64,000 nucleotides of DNA from Eulemur rufifrons (Eukaryota > Chordata > Mammalia > Primates > Lemuridae), in assembly GCF_041146395.1 (NCBI RefSeq), contig NC_090990.1, positions 41,550,001-41,614,000 of the forward strand, read 5' to 3'. The translations under genes and the position numbers were made by a program. Below the pieces are notes generated by a model. It made no database searches. It saw only the letters and a list, made by a program, of their open reading frames with translations, and was not told the origin of the DNA. Positions 31,545-42,209 of this stretch are shown here, one piece after another. Each line of letters starts with the position of its first letter. The stretch's first letter is position 1.

Positions 31545-31990
31545 GTATCACTCAGGGTCCAGGCACAAAACAGGTGGCATACTCAAAGGAATAATTGAAA
31601 AAGTGTTTAATTATTGGACTATGCTCAGAGGTGCTGCAGGGTTACGGCAAGCAACAAGAGATAGTAAAATACCTGGGCCCTAGCAACAGTCTGGAGCTGT
31701 TCCTGCTCCCAGGTCAGAAGAAGAAAGAGGAGAGAGCAGTTTCTGGAACCAGGAGAGAACTGTAGGTGAAATCTGTCCCATAGGAAGGACGACCACTACA
31801 ATATTGTAGTATGGGATTGGATAAAATACTCTAACCTTTCTCTCCTCCATTCTTCCAGTCTCCCACTAGCACCTTCCATTGGCTGAACCCACTGAACACT
31901 CCAGGATAAAGAAGCCCAGATGACGCTGTCTGTTGAAGCCAGCCTCTTGGGGCACAGGACAGGTAAGGAGAATCATGAAAAGCAGATCTG
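31545..31990 (+). repeat. interspersed repeat, family F1, copy 2
   Basis: CTCAGGGTCCAGGCACAAAA, GAATAATTGAAAAAGTGTTT, GGTGCTGCAGGGTTACGGCA, TTCCATTGGCTGAACCCACT and CTCTTGGGGCACAGGACAGG match the F1 order (compare 7945-8440). Preceded by an AT-rich bridge at 31485-31544. Confidence 0.55.
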
Positions 31991-32042
31991 GAGGAGAAAA
32001 CAGAATATACTCTGCAAAATCATTGATATTATTTTATATCTA

Positions 32043-32370
<328 letters not shown>

Positions 32371-32496
32371 TAAAATGGAAAAAATATGTAAATTAAAAAC
32401 TGTATTGCATTTGAAACTCACTTCTCTCATCAGTCAAATGAAAATCAACAGTACCTATTAACTTTTTTGTCAGTGCTGTTATAATCATTATATACA

Positions 32497-32661
32497 TGTT
32501 CATGATAATAATGGTGGTGGAGGTGATAGTGGTAGTGGTGGTCATGGTGGTGGTGATAAAGATGGTGGTAACAGTGTATACGATGGTGATGGTTGGGGTG
32601 ATAGTTGTAATGATGGTGGTGACGGTGATAGTGATAGCTATGGCAATGGTGCTGGTGGTGT
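32497..32661. repeat. (TGG/GAT)-rich trinucleotide tract
   Basis: About 165 bases of imperfect TGG, TGA and GAT units (GGTGGTGGTGATAAAGATGG and similar). A 61-codon frame of mostly Val, Met and Ile through it is a product of the repeat. Confidence 0.9.
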
Positions 32662-32829
32662 TACACTATCCTCTTATGTAAACTGTGAGTTTCATGTGAT
32701 ATCACAAGTAGGTAATGGCATCACATAGATACATATCTCCTCTGAGATCAGGGGTGATCAGATGGTAAGATATGGATCCTTCAGTGCCCATCTCTATGGT
32801 AGATCTTTAATTCATAGAAAAATTTAACT

Positions 32830-32945
32830 CAACCCAGAGTACATTCACTGAGTAACTATTATGAGAAGACTTCACAAGTTTCTACCTTCATAGACTTTAC
32901 AGCCTGAGAGCAGGGATAGGAGTGAAATATACAATACTGTAAATA
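32830..32945 (-). repeat. L2 3' end (weak)
   Basis: ACATTCACTGAGTAACTATT, CTACCTTCATAGACTTTACA and AATACTGTAAATAAACACAG resemble the reverse L2 3' end. Confidence 0.45.
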
Positions 32946-32969
32946 AACACAGCGTGTGAGGCTGCGATT

Positions 32970-33040
32970 ATCTTCTTTTCAATGCTTAGCAGTGCGCCTA
33001 GCACATGTAAATTTGAAAAATATTTATTTAAGGAATGCAT
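32970..33040 (+). repeat. L2 3' terminus
   Basis: CAATGCTTAGCAGTGCGCCT, AGCACATGTAAATTTGAAAA and ATATTTATTTAAGGAATGCA is the forward L2 end (CAGCACCTAGCACAGTGCCTGGCACATAGTAGG...AATAAATATTTGTTGAATGAA). Confidence 0.65.
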
Positions 33041-33089
33041 GGAGGCTCTAAGAATTATTATGGAAGTCAAAATCAGCTTATAGAGAAGA

Positions 33090-33300
33090 TAATATTGAGT
33101 ACTTCACTATTCTAACTACTTCACATTTTAACTCACTAAGTATTCTTCAGTCATATGAAATAGATACTAATATTATTCCCACTTTACAGATATGGCAGCT
33201 AAGACAAAGACTAAGCAAATAGCTCTAAGTTGCACAACTAGCAAGTGAATAACTTGGGATTCAAACCCAGACAATCCCAGTTCTAGAGCATGGGCTCTCA
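33090..33300 (-). repeat. MIR
   Basis: TTATTCCCACTTTACAGATA, GTTGCACAACTAGCAAGTGA and GGGATTCAAACCCAGACAAT match the reverse MIR well (CCCATTTTACAGATG...CACACAGCTAGTAAGTGG...GGATTCGAACCCAGGCAG). Confidence 0.8.
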
Positions 33301-33307
33301 GGTATGA

Positions 33308-33520
33308 TGTCCTCAGAGAAGGCTGCACGGTGGAGGAGGTAGAATTAGAATTGAGCCTAGAGGGATAGGTAGTGACAGGAAACCCTGGGGAAGGCCATTC
33401 AAGGGCAAGGAATCAGCAATAAGGAAAGGCCCCGAGGGAAGCCACAGAAGTAGCCTGAATGACATTCTCAGATCTGGCCTTCAGGAAGGTGGACTGGAAC
33501 TCAAGTTGCAGGAGGAATGG
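33308..33520 (-). repeat. L2 (3' UTR-proximal)
   Basis: GAATTGAGCCTAGAGGGATA, GGGGAAGGCCATTCAAGGGC and AAGGAAAGGCCCCGAGGGAA follow the reverse L2 (TTTGAGCTGAGACCTGAAGG...GAGCATTCCAGGCAGAGGG...AAAGGCCCTGAGGCGGG). Confidence 0.7.
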
Positions 33521-34250
33521 ATGCAATCATGCTTGGAACAATGAAATAAACAGAAAACAAGTTGGAATAAACGATCTCATATTCCTTAGGACCTTTGACG
33601 GATGTTTTGTCTGTCTTTGGAGGGACATTTTTTTCAGATCACCTCCAAAAGTGAGCAAATAATGGTGGGGGTGGGGGGACACACCTCTTCAAACTTAATG
33701 TTGTTTTTGCCACAAGCCTAGCCAGTGATCTCAGCAGAAAGAGCACAGTAGCATCTGGGGCAAGAAGCAGAAAGGAGCCACAGTGACAGCCGCCTCTGTG
33801 TGGGCAAAGGGAGCCTTGGAGCAGGGAGCAAGAAGGTCCAACACGGGAGTAACATCTCAAGCCCAGGAAGAAATTCAGCTCAGAGTCCTGGCTGCGTTTC
33901 CCAGGAGAGCACGGCGGCTCCAGCAGAGGGCAGCTCTGGGAAATTGCTCTCAAGTTTCCTGTTTCCCGGCCGTATCTTATTGGCCAAGTCCACCTGCCCC
34001 AACTCTGCCCTCTCATCCAGCACCTAAAGTCACAGCAACACCTCTGATTGTTTCTGCTACATTAAAGCTAGCCGGAAAATGTGGCAATTCACTTTACTTC
34101 AGCATGGCAAGATGAATGAGTACAGGGAAATTATTTTTAAATTTCCTCAAAATAAAAACCATGTCAGAGGTGGTCAGGAACATGAAAGGGGAAAAAATAA
34201 AACAAAAAATGTCCCAAGCAGGGAAATACATGAGAAGAAAATAGAGAGAG

Positions 34251-34252
<2 letters not shown>
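33521..34252. other. unassigned unique DNA
   Basis: No repeat recognised. Overlapping open frames on both strands (125, 110, 84 codons) at 33639-34333 lack recognisable domains. The 33880-34030 part is GC-richer and contains a CTCF-like word and an inverted CCAAT (TTATTGGCC near 33978). Confidence 0.4.
33920..33934 (+). promoter_or_regulatory. CTCF-core-like motif
   Basis: CCAGCAGAGGGCAGC is close to the CTCF core (CCASYAGRKGGCRS). It is a single match in unique sequence; occupancy cannot be inferred from sequence alone. Confidence 0.35.

Positions 34253-34281
<29 letters not shown>
34253..34281. repeat. (TG)n microsatellite
   Basis: An uninterrupted TG run of 29 bases following a GAGAGAG stretch. 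Confidence 0.95.
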
Positions 34282-34283
<2 letters not shown>

Positions 34284-34519
34284 ATTTGGCTCGGTTTCTT
34301 TCAAATGAAAATGTTGTTTGGGAAATATTCTGAGTGAGAATTTGGGTTTTGGCAGTGAGCTGGCTATATTCAGCCTTTCCTTTCAGATCACCAGGGCATT
34401 CAAACCAAGTGCAGGATGTTAAGTGTGGTTACCTGCAATGAGCCTCGCTGCCAGCCTGGGCCAGCATGTAGTGTGAATCCTCCCCTACTTTCCTTGACTG
34501 TTCCGTCCATCTTCTTTGG
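34282..34519. other. unassigned DNA
   Basis: No gene or repeat recognised. Confidence 0.4.
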
Positions 34520-34625
34520 CAGGTAGCACAGGGGACTTCGTGCTAGTTCAGCCAAGTCACCTCACTCCATCCTTGCCTCAGTTTCCTCATATATTAAATG
34601 GGGCTGTGATGGCTTGCTGAACAGG
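34520..34625 (+). repeat. MIR fragment
   Basis: TTCAGCCAAGTCACCTCACT, CCTTGCCTCAGTTTCCTCAT and ATATTAAATGGGGCTGTGAT match the MIR middle (GGGCAAGTCACTTAACC...GCCTCAGTTTCCTCATCTGTAAAATGGGG). Confidence 0.7.
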
Positions 34626-34964
34626 CCTCGCCAAAGTGAAGTCCTCACTGGGGGGTGGGGGGCTGGAGAGTGCAGGGATGGACCACGTACAGGCATGGGG
34701 GCAGCAGGTAGGGCGTTTTCAGATGGAGCAGTTCAGGTTTTCATAAATGGGGCAATTAGCACCTTCCAGATGCTAATAGGGAAGTGTTACGGAAAGGTGG
34801 GAATCAAAGGAAATTTACAACCTATGGAAACAGAAATGGTCCATCTACAGGGAGGAATAAAAAACAAATACATATTTTGATTACTTTTACTAGGCAAAAA
34901 CACACTAAACAAAAATAAAGGGCCCATTCAGTAGTACTGGTGTGATAGTCATATTTGAAAAATG
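34626..34964. other. unassigned DNA
   Basis: A frame of 88 codons runs through 34614-34880 without recognisable features; no repeat identified. Confidence 0.4.
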
Positions 34965-35700
34965 TAGCTTTTATTTATTCATTTATTTATTTAAACTTTT
35001 ATAAATATTTAGTAAATGCCTCCAGTTCTAAGTTACTCAAAGGCACTAACTTAGTACTGGATATATATAGTAGTGGGAGGAAAAGAAACCTATGCATCAG
35101 TGTAGAAGACAGACTTTTGGCAAATATAAATAAATACATATTTTGGTAGATACTATAAAGAAAAAGAATAGAATCCTCTGAAGAGGCTCTCAGGGGCTCA
35201 GTAAAGCCCACTCTGTGAATGCGGCATTTGAGCTCCAATCTGAAGATTGAGCAGGAGCTAGCCAGGTGAAGAGTAATAGAACATTCCAGGCAGAAGGAAC
35301 AACATAAAGTAGAAATGCAGTGAACAAAGAAGATGCTCAAGTATTTGGAGAACAGTGACAAGTGTACACGATGGGGCTGGAGAGACAGGAAGGAGCCAGA
35401 ACACAAAGCAGGGTCCTGAGGGTGGTGTTAGGGTCTGTGGACTTTATGGTAGCTGCAGTGGGAATTTATGGAAGAGTCTTAAGCAGGGGAAAGACATGAC
35501 CCATAAGAGTAGAAGCAGTGGGACCAGCCAGAAGGCTGTCTTTGTAGTCTAAGGAGACACCAGATTGACATGACCTAAAAGACTGCAGTGGAGAAGAGAA
35601 GAGTTGGAGGCTCCTCAGGATATGTAGGGATAAAATGCAAAGAACTTAATGATTCATTGGGTGTGGAGTGGAAAGGTAGAGAAGGTGGCAAGAAAAGACC
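34965..35700 (-). repeat. L2, long 3' segment
   Basis: From the 3' terminus inward: ATAAATATTTAGTAAATGCC, TTGAGCTCCAATCTGAAGAT, AACATTCCAGGCAGAAGGAA, GTCTGTGGACTTTATGGTAG, TAAGCAGGGGAAAGACATGA and GACCAGCCAGAAGGCTGTCT, which is the reverse L2 order through the 3' UTR into the RT domain. Confidence 0.8.
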
Positions 35701-36434
35701 CTAGCACTCCAGCCTGAGTGCCTGGATGGGAAGATGTGCTATTTCTTGTGACCTGGGAAGCTGTGTTGAGGAGCTCACAGTCCAGCATGCAGGAAAGACT
35801 TTATTCTGCAAAGTCTTACAGAAGCAGGAAGGAAGGACCCGCCTGGAGTTCAAGGAGAAGGCATCACAGAACGGGTTGTCCCTGGAGCTAGCACCAGAAA
35901 GATAAAAAGTGTTTAATACGCTGAATATAGAAGAAAAGTCTTCTAGGAAGAGAAACAGTATTTTAAGCAATATAAGTAATAATTCCAATCCTACAGAACT
36001 TTTGAGGGATTAAATGCAATAATTTATGTGGGAGTACCTAAAACCGAAGCTTTGAATTTGTTGGTGATACTTACACCACTGTCACCAACCCGTCCAACAG
36101 CCAAGGTTGTATGTGTGTATCTCATCCCTCACCAGGCAAAAGAAGACTAAAACTCAGATTGGCTTCCCTATCTCATCCTCATATAACCGAGACACATATA
36201 TGAGATGATCAACACTCTTTGACCTGTAGGGACGTTGACTGAAGGTTACAAAAACAAATTCATTTTTAAGACTGGCTATTTTTATGCTTTGCATTTTTAA
36301 ATTGTATTCCATTAAGTTTTAAAGAAAAGTTCATTGAAAATTTCCACTCTCTGCACTTGTCTCTGTACTTCCCTCAGCAGCTAGCTCAGATCCCAGCATA
36401 AGGAGGTTCTCAACAAAAGATAACTAAACAATAC
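35701..36434. other. mostly unassigned; weak MIR tail
   Basis: At 35965-36050, AGTAATAATTCCAATCCTAC then GAGGGATTAAATGCAATAAT resembles a forward MIR 3' half. The 95-codon minus-strand frame (35701-35988) is not recognised. Confidence 0.35.
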
Positions 36435-36610
36435 GAATCAGTAGAGCATTCATGTATGGCGGCCTCCTATTCTCCAGAGACTATATGAGGTCTGGGGGGA
36501 CAGATATAATTAAAGCAAAGTTTGTGTCCTCGAGAAAATCAACAGACATAAATCTAAAGGAAAAAAAATATGCAAACACATATGCAGTGTGATAAATGTG
36601 TCCAAATAAA
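36435..36610 (-). repeat. L2 3' end (diverged)
   Basis: GAGCATTCATGTATGGCGGC, TATATGAGGTCTGGGGGGAC and GTTTGTGTCCTCGAGAAAAT loosely follow the reverse L2 3' end. Confidence 0.4.
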
Positions 36611-37379
36611 TACATATAGTCTCTCTCCTGCCCCCCCTTACAAAATTCAGAAGTTAACAGAATACAGCCAAACCAAAATATTGTTCAACTCATAAGTATT
36701 TGCAGGCTTGAAATCTCCAAAGCAGAAACTTGTGGGTACAAAAGCAGACTAAAGTACATTCAGTGGAATTCCTTGAAGTTACCCATAAATATTCGTCAAG
36801 CCTTTCTCCAGTCCTATACCTAGTCATAAATCCCCGTTTCATTTCAAGAACTTTTACATTTGATCAACGATGCAGGGTGATGTTTAAACCAGGCCATTTG
36901 GAATATTCGATTTTCATACATAGTTTTAAGATTTTAATTTCCACTCTGCAAGCCGGCTCAGATTTTCCCTGTCCTGAAATAAATCAGGATTTCCAAGACA
37001 TGAAAGCGGACTCCAAGCACAGAAGGGCTTTCTGAGCGTTCAGCCTGGTTGCATTGCTCAGTCAAGTCATACTTACAAACAACTTACCTCTCACCTCATC
37101 TCAGCCCCAGGGGAATGGCCTGGAAAACTGGCAGCTAATGTGGTAAGAGAAAAATGCCCAGCACTCAAGATCAATCTGTCAAAAAGAGGCAAGAGCCATT
37201 CATCACAGGAGAGAAGAACAAACCCAAAGATGTGAAACATTTACCCAACCAATCTGAAGCTAATTGGACCCTCTACTTAATCTCCTCCCTTCCATGTCTT
37301 GCCAGTGGCCACAGTGCTATAAAGGGGTAGCTAGCTCCTAGCAAGAGAATGGATGATGTATACAGGATATTGCTAATAT
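36611..37379. other. unassigned unique DNA
   Basis: No repeat recognised. A 101-codon plus-strand frame at 36730-37035 has no known features, although the stretch keeps several CpGs. Promoter-like words at 37249-37323 are listed separately. Confidence 0.4.
37249..37323 (+). promoter_or_regulatory. CCAAT plus TATA-like arrangement (unverified)
   Basis: CCAAT at 37249-37253, an inverted CCAAT (ATTGG) at 37263-37267 and TATAAA at 37318-37323 are spaced as in a TATA-type promoter, with a start expected near 37345-37350. No first exon can be recognised downstream, and such matches occur by chance in AT-rich DNA. Confidence 0.2.
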
Positions 37380-37454
37380 ATCACAGAATTGGAGCATATT
37401 AAAGCTGAAAGGGTCTTTGGAGTTCATTAAGCCAGCTGCCAGGTTTAGAGAAGT

Positions 37455-37700
37455 AGCTCTGAGAGAGCAGAAAGAGCCCTGGACTTTGGGTCAGACTGAA
37501 ACAACTTTCTAGATTCCACTCTGTTATTTTCAAGTTATGTGATCTTAGGGAAGTCACCTCAACCTGTCTGAAAATTTTATTCCTCATCTGTCAAAAGAGA
37601 AAAAAGTCTTGTTCATAAGGATCCAATTAACAGTATGATCATATAAGTAAATTCATCTTGGAAACTCCACTGAACATATACATGAGTGAGAAATTATTAT
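37455..37700 (+). repeat. MIR, near full length
   Basis: AGAGCCCTGGACTTTGGGTC, TTATGTGATCTTAGGGAAGT, CACCTCAACCTGTCTGAAAA and TTCCTCATCTGTCAAAAGAG follow MIR from head to middle. Confidence 0.75.
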
Positions 37701-38299
37701 TATTATTGTAAAGAACCCAACAAATGCTACCTGAATCCAATCAATAGTAGGGTAAATACTCTCTTAACTGAACCTTCACCTAACTGATCAGATAGACTCA
37801 CCAAAGATTCCATTCCTTTTGTAAAAGAGATAGAGTCGTGCCTATGGAATGGAGGATGTCCAGTGCTGCTGGGATGGTCTCTAGCATGCCAGGAACTTAT
37901 CTCCCAGTAGATCAGTGATATGCTGATCAAAAGTCAGTCGCATTTGTTCTCATACTCCTTGTCTGTATTTCTGAATGTAATTACAAAATTTAATTAAATA
38001 TCATGTTAGCTAATATGAGTTTTTGTAAAGAGATTTGTTATTTATATGAAAATACAGTTGATATAACTGTATCAGTGGAACTATTTAAGATCAGCTTGGT
38101 AAAAGACACTATTGTCAAATTAGTTGTGAGCAGGATCTTTGTAAAAGACTGGAGGAAAATTATAAAAATCTAGGAAACCTATGCATTCAGATTTCTTGCA
38201 AGTCTTTTATATCTTGTTTCACTTTAAAGAAACTTAAAATTGTAGAGCTTATGAGTACAACCATTCAAGAGAGTCATTTTTTAAATTTTAAAGGCATTC
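37701..38299. other. unassigned AT-rich DNA
   Basis: A TTATTATTATT run occurs near 37695-37708; otherwise no gene or repeat recognised. Confidence 0.4.
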
Positions 38300-38690
38300 A
38301 GCCTTTTAAAAAGAAGGAAATCATTTGCAACAACATAGATGAACCTTGAAGATATTAAGCTAAGTGAAATGAGCCGGTCACAGAAAGACAAAGACTGAAT
38401 GACTCCACCTACCTGAGGTGTCTAAGATAGGCAGACTTACAGAACCAGAGAGTGGAAAGGTGGTAGCCAGGGGCTGGGAGAAGTGGGAAATGGGGATTTG
38501 CTAATCAATGAGCATAAAGTATCAATTATGCAAGATAAAAAGGTTTAGATCTGCTGTACAACATAATTAGCAATTACCTATAAATAGCAATACTGTTTTG
38601 TACATTTAAAATTTTGCCAAAAAGGTAGATCTCATGTTAAGTGTTCTTGCCACAATAAAATAAAATTTAAAAAATTAAAAGAAGAAAGAG
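38300..38690 (+). repeat. L1M 3' end
   Basis: AAGCTAAGTGAAATGAGCCG, GTCACAGAAAGACAAAGACT, GTGGTAGCCAGGGGCTGGGA and GTTCTTGCCACAATAAAATA are the old L1 3' UTR (TTAAGTGAAATAAGCCAG-ACACAGAAAGACAAATAC...GGTTGCCAGGGGCTGGGG...). Confidence 0.85.
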
Positions 38691-39689
38691 TTGAAAGAGA
38701 GAGAGAGTCAACTGGGCATTCCAATCAGTGGATCCATGGGCAAAGCAAAGGCCTTAGCCCTACACTGAAAGATTGTTTTATCAATTTTACATTAATATGA
38801 TTCCCTTCCTAACTAAATCTAATAACTAACCAATTGTCAGTCCTAACTGACTTGTAGGCAATCTTTCGTTGACATTTATATACCTTGTTATGCACTGATC
38901 TATAGGAATCCTGTATAAATCATATTTGTTACCAGTTCCTTACCACTGAGGAACCCACAATCTAGTTAGACACTAGTAAATGTGAAATACTTATACTTCG
39001 ATTATTAACATACAAGTTAATTTACAGTTATCCTCCAAGTGCAATGGTGACCAAAGAGAAGACTAGATTTTTCTAAATAGCTGGAGGACTGTTATTTCTA
39101 TTTGTCACTACCATAAACTACCTGTTTTTTTCTGTTACCTCATCAACTATTTGGGCGATAACATTTCCTTATTATCAATTCACCTTCAGTACTCAGCATA
39201 GAGTAGGTTCTCAGCCGGTATGAAAGGCAGGAAAGAAGTGAAACCAACAGAGGACTTTGAAGGTGGGCCTAAGTAAGAGAGAAAAATCCAGGAGGCAGAA
39301 AGAGATTGAGCAAAGATAGGAAATGAGTTCTGGATGCATTTGTTCTCATAAACATTTCTTAAGCACTTTCTTAAATATCTTAACCTTTCTGCCTGTGTGC
39401 CAAATCTGACCTAGCAGGCTTGTTTTGCCCACACAGTAGGGGTTGTTTATTGGAACTGGCTGACATCATTTATATATCAGTAGATTTCATGTCCAGATTA
39501 TAAATTTCTCCTAAAATATCAGAAGGTCCAGCGACACCAGCATTCCCACGTGGCAGCAATGAACCAGCACTTTCCTATATAGCTGCTCCTCCTTGTAGGG
39601 GAGACACGATCTCTCCCATATGTCAGGGGACATCACTCTCTGGTTGGCCTCACTCATTTATGTCCCTATGAGCCCCTGTAGGCAGTTAA
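38691..39689. other. mostly unassigned
   Basis: At 39395-39560, GTGTGCCAAATCTGACCTAG and a following TTTATTGGAACTGGCTGAC hint at a hAT-type relic, too weak to call. Nothing else is recognised. Confidence 0.35.
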
Positions 39690-39800
39690 GGTCTTGACCC
39701 TTTATTGACTATGTGTCTTGCACTGCAGTGATGTTGAGTCCCTGACCTGAAGAGGCTGCAGAACAATAGGAAATGATCCAGGTGACAGATGAAACTCAGT
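39690..39800 (-). repeat. L2 3' end (weak)
   Basis: CCCTTTATTGACTATGTGTC, TTGCACTGCAGTGATGTTGA and GTCCCTGACCTGAAGAGGCT resemble the reverse L2 3' end. Confidence 0.45.
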
Positions 39801-39945
39801 AAAGAAGGGGCAATATGAAAGGACACAGAAATATATGCATCCCAGACACTTCCAAAGATGTCATGGGAATCAGTGGAAAATCATGTCAAAGTCATTTCAG
39901 GGATTACAGCCCAGAACACCAAGAGAAAGGAGACAGAAAAGGAAT

Positions 39946-40012
39946 ATTAGGAAGAAAGGCAGAAAGGGAAGCAGGCAGGAAGGGAGGAAGAAAAGGAGAG
40001 AGGGAGGAAGGC
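39946..40012. repeat. GA-rich purine tract
   Basis: AGGAAG/GAAAG units form a polypurine run; overlapping Lys/Glu/Arg-rich frames of 75-78 codons come from it. Confidence 0.8.
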
Positions 40013-40214
40013 AATATTTACGTGGCTTCTCTGCCGAGGATTTCCACATAAGCTGGTTTTAGGGGAATATCGTGAGATAAATTTGTACATACTGAATTTT
40101 GAAGCTAGAGTAACTTCTAGGGATGGTGTGTAATAGGCAACAGATAAGAAAACAGGAGAATTATCTCTTCAACAATTTTTTAAAAATAAAAGTAATAATG
40201 ATGAAGACATGAAA

Positions 40215-40320
40215 TCTGCATTGAACATGTACTCCATACCAGTTACCAGCTAAACACTTCGCATGCGTGAGCAGTCTTGTATCATCTTCCCAGCAATTAT
40301 TAGAGGTAGCAATAATAATA
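40215..40320 (-). repeat. MIR fragment (weak)
   Basis: CATTGAACATGTACTCCATA, CTAAACACTTCGCATGCGTG and CATCTTCCCAGCAATTATTA resemble the reverse MIR tail. Confidence 0.45.
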
Positions 40321-40339
40321 ATCACAAATAATAGTGAAT

Positions 40340-40565
40340 ATTAGAGTACAGGGTTGCTGTGCCAGACACTGTTTTAAAAGATTTACACATATTAACTTAT
40401 TTAATTTTTACAACATCCTTATGAGATATGTATTCTGTTATTATCTGCATTTTACAAATGAAATAGCTAAAATCAAGAGGAATTAGATGACTTTCCTAAG
40501 ATTACATAACTAGTAAATAATGACACTGAACTCATCCCTACATGGGTGTATACGAATCCATAGTT
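40340..40565 (-). repeat. MIR, near full length
   Basis: TGTGCCAGACACTGTTTTAA, AACTTATTTAATTTTTACAA, CATCCTTATGAGATATGTAT, CTGCATTTTACAAATGAAAT and GATTACATAACTAGTAAATA follow the reverse MIR throughout. Confidence 0.8.
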
Positions 40566-40574
40566 TAATGTTGG

Positions 40575-40871
40575 GTCATTACGGTCTACTAACACTCTGT
40601 GCCAGGCACTATAGTTGGCATTAATGACTCAAAAAATAAAATAAGATAGGCAGTCTCTAACCTTAAGGAGCTCACAGTCTACTGAGAAAGGCAGACACGT
40701 GCACAAACCCTGCAGGCTAGTAGTCCAGTGTGCTCAGAGATGTGTGAGTACCAGCTGCTATGGAAGCACAGAGGTAGAGGCAATAAGCCTGTGGGTGGGG
40801 AAGGCGAGTGTCAGGGACAGGCAACTAAGTCAGTCTTCAGAAGGAACACATCACAAGGTATCTGATTCTAA
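40575..40871 (-). repeat. L2 (part 1, 3' end)
   Basis: CTCTGTGCCAGGCACTATAG, CTCTAACCTTAAGGAGCTCA and CAGTCTACTGAGAAAGGCAG follow the reverse L2 3' end; interrupted by an L1 fragment. Confidence 0.75.
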
Positions 40872-41030
40872 AACCTACATGATGAGTGCGATGTGCACTG
40901 TCTAGGGAATGGACACAATTGAAGCTCAGACTCGGGGGGATGGGGAGGCATGGGCAATGTATATAGCCTGATCTTTTGTACCCCCATAATGAGCTGAAAA
41001 ACAAACAAACAAATAAATAAATAAATAAAC
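40872..41030 (+). mobile_element. lemur-lineage L1 3' fragment inside L2
   Basis: CTACATGATGAGTGCGATGT, ACTGTCTAGGGAATGGACAC, TATAGCCTGATCTTTTGTAC and CCCCATAATGAGCTGAAAAA, then a CAAA/TAAA tail: the same 3' UTR as 30732-30913, extremely 5'-truncated (about 160 bases). L2 text resumes on the far side. Confidence 0.88.
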
Positions 41031-41475
41031 AATGAATACAAATTTGCCAGGCAGGGAAGAGAGGGGGAAAAAATGAAAAACGGCATGGAAATACGGAAGC
41101 TTAAACCACCCTTGGGGAACACCAAGATGTCCAGGATGGCTGAGAATTTGTAAAGCTGAAAGAGGGTGGAAGAAAATAAAAAAGCAAGAGCAGATGGAGC
41201 AAGACTGTGAAAGTTTTAAGTGCCAAGCTAAGCAATGAAGGGATGTAGGGAGCTAACAGTTCTTGTGAGCACTGTCATGCAAAACATGTGCAATTTGGGG
41301 CCACAGGTAATGGGGAGAATTGAAAGAGAGTAACATGCTCAGATAGGTATCTACAAAGTGTCGCTCTGGCAGTAAGGTGGTCACTGGATTGTGAAGGGGC
41401 TAGACGGTTGGAGATGGTGTATTTAGGAGACTGTGGCAATAGCCAAGATGAGCAAGGATGAGGACCAAACCCAGA
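41031..41475 (-). repeat. L2 (part 2)
   Basis: ATTTGCCAGGCAGGGAAGAG, GGTAATGGGGAGAATTGAAA, GAGAGTAACATGCTCAGATA, GTCGCTCTGGCAGTAAGGTG and GGAGACTGTGGCAATAGCCA follow the reverse L2 (TTCCAGGCAGAGGG...GGAGTGACATGATC...ATCACTCTGGCTGC...GGAGGCTATTGCAGTAGTCC). Confidence 0.75.
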
Positions 41476-42209
41476 GAGTGGAGAAAAAAACAAGAGATTT
41501 AAGAGAAGCGGCAGAATTCTAAAATTAACAGGTTATGCAGACATGCCTTTGTAAGGGGAACATATCCTCTGGCTTTATATTAATCACTTAAAAGATAATA
41601 TAGTGGGGTAACTTCCACAGATTCAATTCATTCTGGCCATCCTGAATAAACTGTTGTACTTAATTGAAAGGAAAGTTGCTATTTTTATCTCTTTATATTT
41701 CTGTCCATGATCTATGTCTTTCCATAAAGGATTTGAGGTGTCTGGAAAATCACTAAATGAAATGCAGCGTCTGATGACAGGGGGCTTCTTACTAAAAGAA
41801 CTGTTCTGGCAGCATAAATCAGCTGCTCCTGTCAAATGCGACAAGTTCAAGTTGAAGATACCAAGAAACATCCTCTGCGTCAGCTCCAGACTCCAAGTTG
41901 CTGTCCCTTCCTTTCTCTGGAGAAACAAATGGTGAGAAAGTGTCCAGTTTGCTCGACTACTAAATTGAGCCTTTCTCTGGGAAAGGGAGGAAATATGGAA
42001 ACCGGCAATGAATTTCAAACAGAATCTGCACACCCTTTCCTGGAGACACTTAAAATTATGCAAGAAGACATCTAAATAAATCAAAACTTTAAACGAGGCA
42101 ACACCTTAATCAAAACAGATAAACTCTAAGGAAGGTGAAGCTTTCAAGAAATATAGATATATACACATATACATACGTATCAACGTTTGTGCACAAAGCA
42201 TTTTTTTGC
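41476..42209. other. unassigned unique DNA
   Basis: No repeat recognised. It contains the window's longest open frame (153 codons, minus strand, 41623-42084) and overlapping plus-strand frames of 73 and 79 codons, none recognised. A candidate exon is listed separately. Confidence 0.4.
41730..41931 (+). other. candidate coding exon (unverified)
   Basis: An acceptor with a T-rich run (ATGTCTTTCCATAAAG ending 41729) and a donor (AAATG/GTGAGA at 41932) bound a 202-base segment fully open in one plus frame. The peptide is of ordinary composition (includes LNEMQRLMTGGFLLKELFWQ) but I do not recognise it. The opposite strand is open over the same bases as a 153-codon frame, so openness alone does not decide strand or reality. 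An ancient conserved element or chance are alternatives. Confidence 0.2.

Noticed and set aside
32496..32681. 61-codon Val/Met/Ile-rich frame resembling a membrane peptide
   Set aside because: It is translation of an imperfect TGG/GAT trinucleotide tract.
33639..34333. Possible gene from overlapping 125-, 110- and 84-codon frames
   Set aside because: Frames overlap on both strands, no domain is recognised and no splice structure links them; the (TG)n tract inflates one of them.
39815..40062. Lys/Arg/Glu-rich 75-78 codon frames, nuclear-protein-like
   Set aside because: They come from the GA-rich purine tract at 39946-40012.
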